From: Victivallales bacterium
Lineage (GTDB): Bacteria; Verrucomicrobiota; Lentisphaeria; Victivallales; SZUA-371
Assembly (NCBI GenBank): GCA_028691155.1
Contig: JAQUZV010000109.1
Span: 1-7,389 of the forward strand
Reading direction: 5' to 3'
DNA: 7,389 nucleotides
How positions within the stretch are numbered: position 1 is the stretch's first letter; every line of letters starts with the position of its first letter. Made by a program: the position numbers and the translations under genes. The notes beneath the pieces were generated by a model. It was not told the DNA's origin, ran no database searches, and worked only from the letters and a program-made list of their open reading frames with translations. Shown piece by piece: positions 5,434 through 7,389 of the stretch.

Positions 5434-6708
5434 CTAGAACTTAATGGCGTTCTTCAGTTCCGAAAAATTCTTGAATACCGGTTTGAGCATGTTGTCCACC
5501 GAATCCAGACAGCGTTCCCAGGCGCCCTTGTTGCTGCGCGACTGCCGCGCCCGGGTAATATATTCGCCGTATTTGAGCAGTCCCCACACCGTACTGTAGC
5601 GGGGCGTGTCCAGATCGGTCGACGCGCCGGTCAAATCCAGCGGATGTCCGGCGCGAACCGGTATTTCGAAAACGTTCTTAAAGATTTCCATGGTCTGCGG
5701 CAACAGCGCGGCGCCGCCGGAAATCACCCCGCCGGTGTTGATCAGGATATCTTCCTTCTTGACTTTCGCATTGATGATCTGGAAAATCTCCCGCATCCGC
5801 AGATCGATAATCCGTTCAATCGAAGTCACCGGAATCCGCCGCAGCACGCCGGAAGAGGTCCGCAGCTCCAACGTCGGCTTCCCGGACCGTTTCAACCGGT
5901 AGTATTCGCCTTCGTTCAACACCCGGCGCGCCTGACCGATATGAAGATCGAGCCCCACCGCAAGATCGTTGGCCACATGTTCCAACCCGACCGGCAGCAC
6001 GCCGCTGAGCATCATGCCGAAATTATACACCGCCAGATATTCCGTGGTTCCCGCCCCCATTTCCACCAGCAACACGCCATGCTCCTTTTCGTCCTCGGTC
6101 AGAACGCCGAACGCCGACGCCACCCCGCTGAACACCGGCAGAACACCTTCGTCGAATCCGGTGTCGCGCACGGCGGACAGGTAATTTTCAATGCGGTTTT
6201 CGTCACCGTGAATCACATGGACGAAAGCCTCCAGTTTGTCCGCCACCTGATCGAGCGGATTGCGAATCCGGCGGATGCCGTCGATCTGGTAATAAGAATC
6301 GAAAGAGTTGATGGCCACATGGCCGCGCGATAACGGTTTGACCTGGGCGTTCTTCACCGCCTCGTCCACATCGGCTTCGGTAATCCGGCGGTCCGGCGCG
6401 GTGACGAACACATTGCCGACGCCCTGAAACGAATCGATATCCGACGCGGTAACCGCGACAAAGATGTTATTGTGATCGATCACGTCGTTTCCGGCCAGCG
6501 CATCGGCCTCGTCGATCGCGGCGGAAAGCAATTCCAGAATCGCACTGACGTCAACGATTTCGCCCTTGCTTACCGCCCCGAGACAGGCCCGTTCGCCATG
6601 TCCGGCCACCGACAAATTACCCTCTTTGTCCGCCTTGCCGATCAACACACAAACCTTGGAGGTGCCGATCTCGATCGCCGTAATACAGGTTTTACTTTGG
6701 AACATCAT
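5434..6708 (-). CDS. ftsA: Cell division protein FtsA
   Basis: FtsA is the actin-like ATPase that tethers FtsZ filaments to the inner membrane and recruits later division proteins. The 424-aa product has the phosphate-1 motif AIEIGTSKVCVLIG (11-24) and a segment around GEIVDVSAILELL (49-61) that leads into the FtsA-specific 1C subdomain. It also has the conserved block PVFSGVASAFGVLTEDEKEHG (191-211), phosphate-2 EMGAGTTE (216-223) and the adenosine-motif region INTGGVISGGAALLP (323-337). The usual phosphate-2 motif is DIGGGTTD, so two Asp residues are conservatively Glu and one Gly is Ala. The C-terminus (about 397-424) has hydrophobic residues at 407, 408, 411, 412, 415, 418 and 422, fitting an amphipathic membrane-targeting helix. 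The ATG at 6708 (or the adjacent one at 6705) follows a GGGG. The frame stays open to 7221, but that extension overlaps mnmD in another frame and is rejected. ftsZ follows after 59 bases; ftsQ is not visible upstream. Confidence 0.93.
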   Translation of the reverse strand: MMFQSKTCITAIEIGTSKVCVLIGKADKEGNLSVAGHGERACLGAVSKGEIVDVSAILELLSAAIDEADALAGNDVIDHNNIFVAVTASDIDSFQGVGNVFVTAPDRRITEADVDEAVKNAQVKPLSRGHVAINSFDSYYQIDGIRRIRNPLDQVADKLEAFVHVIHGDENRIENYLSAVRDTGFDEGVLPVFSGVASAFGVLTEDEKEHGVLLVEMGAGTTEYLAVYNFGMMLSGVLPVGLEHVANDLAVGLDLHIGQARRVLNEGEYYRLKRSGKPTLELRTSSGVLRRIPVTSIERIIDLRMREIFQIINAKVKKEDILINTGGVISGGAALLPQTMEIFKNVFEIPVRAGHPLDLTGASTDLDTPRYSTVWGLLKYGEYITRARQSRSNKGAWERCLDSVDNMLKPVFKNFSELKNAIKF

Positions 6709-6845
6709 CAACCCCGGAATTAACTCTTGACCCGATAAACAACTAAAATCCAGAACAGAAAAATATTGGTTCGCTCCGGCGAAATTTCCACTCCCGGACG
6801 ACAAAAAACACGTTTTTTTCGTGCTTTCACCGTCCCAAACGAAAT
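6709..6845 (-). other. Spacer between mnmD and ftsA
   Basis: This 137-base AT-richer gap probably holds the terminator of mnmD (6803-6828) and the promoter of ftsA-ftsZ. A weak -35/-10-like pair (TGGAAA, 17 bases, AATATT on the minus strand, in the region around 6760-6790) matches the sigma-70 consensus at only 4 of 6 positions each, so no promoter is called. Confidence 0.35.
6803..6828 (-). terminator. Terminator-like hairpin after mnmD
   Basis: On the minus strand, GCACG, an A7 loop and CGTG are followed at once by TTTTTT. A's before the stem can extend pairing with the T run, giving about 8 pairs including one G-T. The hairpin starts 18 bases after the mnmD stop codon, where a rho-independent terminator would be expected. 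The GC core is only four pairs, so it may be weak. It suggests that ftsA-ftsZ has its own promoter. Confidence 0.5.
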
Positions 6846-7389
6846 TCATCCGCCGTTGGTGCCGTCCGGCCGCTCCCGATACCAGCGCGGAATACCGCGC
6901 CGCCGCAACCGCGCCACCAATTGTTCGCGGTAACGCAGGATCCGCCCGGTCTCCCATTGCCCGGCCGGATCGCGGTAAGGAACTCCCGCGGTGGAACGCA
7001 GCACAATACAGCGCTCCTTTTCCGGCAACGGATGCACCATGGCCGCCCCCGACCACGCCGCCAGAGCACCACCGCGCCGGCGGCCGAACGGATCGGCAAC
7101 CCCCACCGTCAAACCGCCGCGCAACAACGCGCCCAATACCGGATAGGCCGAGGAATAGGTGGCCAGAATCCCGTCCGGAGCCAGACGCTGCGCCAATTGA
7201 CGAATAAAATCGTAAGTCCATAATTCGGGATTCTTATCCGGAGAAAAGCCGTCCAGAAAGATGACGTCATAGGAGTCGGCCAACTGCCGCACCGCGCTTC
7301 GGGCGTCATCGAGACGCAGTTCCACCGTAATTCGTCCCTGCCGCCAACGCCCGGTCTGCAACAACGATGTGGTCAGGCCGTGTTCCGGC
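6846..7389 (-). CDS. mnmD: tRNA wobble-uridine methyltransferase MnmD (MnmC N-domain type), 5' end missing
   Basis: Enzymes of this family (Methyltransf_30) use SAM to methylate 5-aminomethyl(-2-thio)uridine at tRNA position 34, the last step of mnm5(s2)U formation. About 180 C-terminal residues are in the window; the frame stays open through base 7389, so the start lies outside. The diagnostic segment VIFLDGFSPDKNPELWT (about 7265-7215) matches the MnmC FLDGFAPxKNPxMWT signature. It is followed by ILATYSSAYPVLGALLRGG (MnmC: LATFTSAGFVRRGL) and a GFGRKR-like DPFGRRRGG. A tail with VPYRDP and an Arg-rich helix follows, then a TGA at 6846. The FAD-dependent oxidase domain of two-domain MnmC is absent, so this is a stand-alone MnmD type. 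The TTG at 7364 can be read as a start but would cut the fold, and is rejected. Family assignment is firm; the exact tRNA substrate is inferred. Confidence 0.85.
   Translation of the reverse strand, partial: PEHGLTTSLLQTGRWRQGRITVELRLDDARSAVRQLADSYDVIFLDGFSPDKNPELWTYDFIRQLAQRLAPDGILATYSSAYPVLGALLRGGLTVGVADPFGRRRGGALAAWSGAAMVHPLPEKERCIVLRSTAGVPYRDPAGQWETGRILRYREQLVARLRRRGIPRWYRERPDGTNGG

Noticed and set aside
6709..7221. 171-codon N-terminal extension of ftsA
   Set aside because: It overlaps mnmD in another frame, has no FtsA-like sequence, and FtsA normally starts just before the IEIGTSK motif.
1..7389. CRISPR array, insertion sequence, tRNA or rRNA
   Set aside because: No regular spaced repeats, transposase-like frames, cloverleaf or rRNA-like segments were seen on either strand.

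Overview
The window carries seven protein-coding genes (one cut by the right edge) and reads as an ordinary bacterial chromosome segment around a probable replication origin. It is moderately GC-rich, with the most AT-rich stretch near the left end. Gene content, the non-standard DNA-reading loop of DnaA and a strongly divergent FtsZ fit a member of the PVC group. Lentisphaerota (Victivallis-like) is my best guess, but this is an inference from features and not from a database comparison.

Left part (1-1900): a 499-base upstream region with an AT-rich tract and two tandem DnaA-box-like 9-mers one helical turn apart, followed by dnaA. This looks like an oriC plus initiator gene. dnaN does not follow dnaA.

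Middle (1901-3954): a 318-base non-coding stretch with several possible RNA stems leads into queD-queE-queC. These three genes are tightly packed (4-base overlap, then a 6-base gap) and encode the conversion of dihydroneopterin triphosphate to preQ0, the precursor of the queuosine wobble-base modification of tRNA. A 214-base convergent spacer (3955-4168) with inverted repeats follows.

Right part (4169-7389, all minus strand): reading leftwards, the 3' part of a stand-alone mnmD-type tRNA wobble-uridine methyltransferase, a terminator-like hairpin, ftsA, and a divergent ftsZ. FtsA would tether FtsZ to the membrane. FtsZ keeps the C-terminal peptide that binds FtsA, but has lost one of the two T7-loop acidic residues used for GTP hydrolysis and has a degraded T1 loop.

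The most notable item is this FtsZ: a division-gene context and an intact FtsA-binding tail combined with a damaged GTPase site. Also worth a look are the origin-like region, the altered DnaA signature and the structured leader before the queuosine genes.
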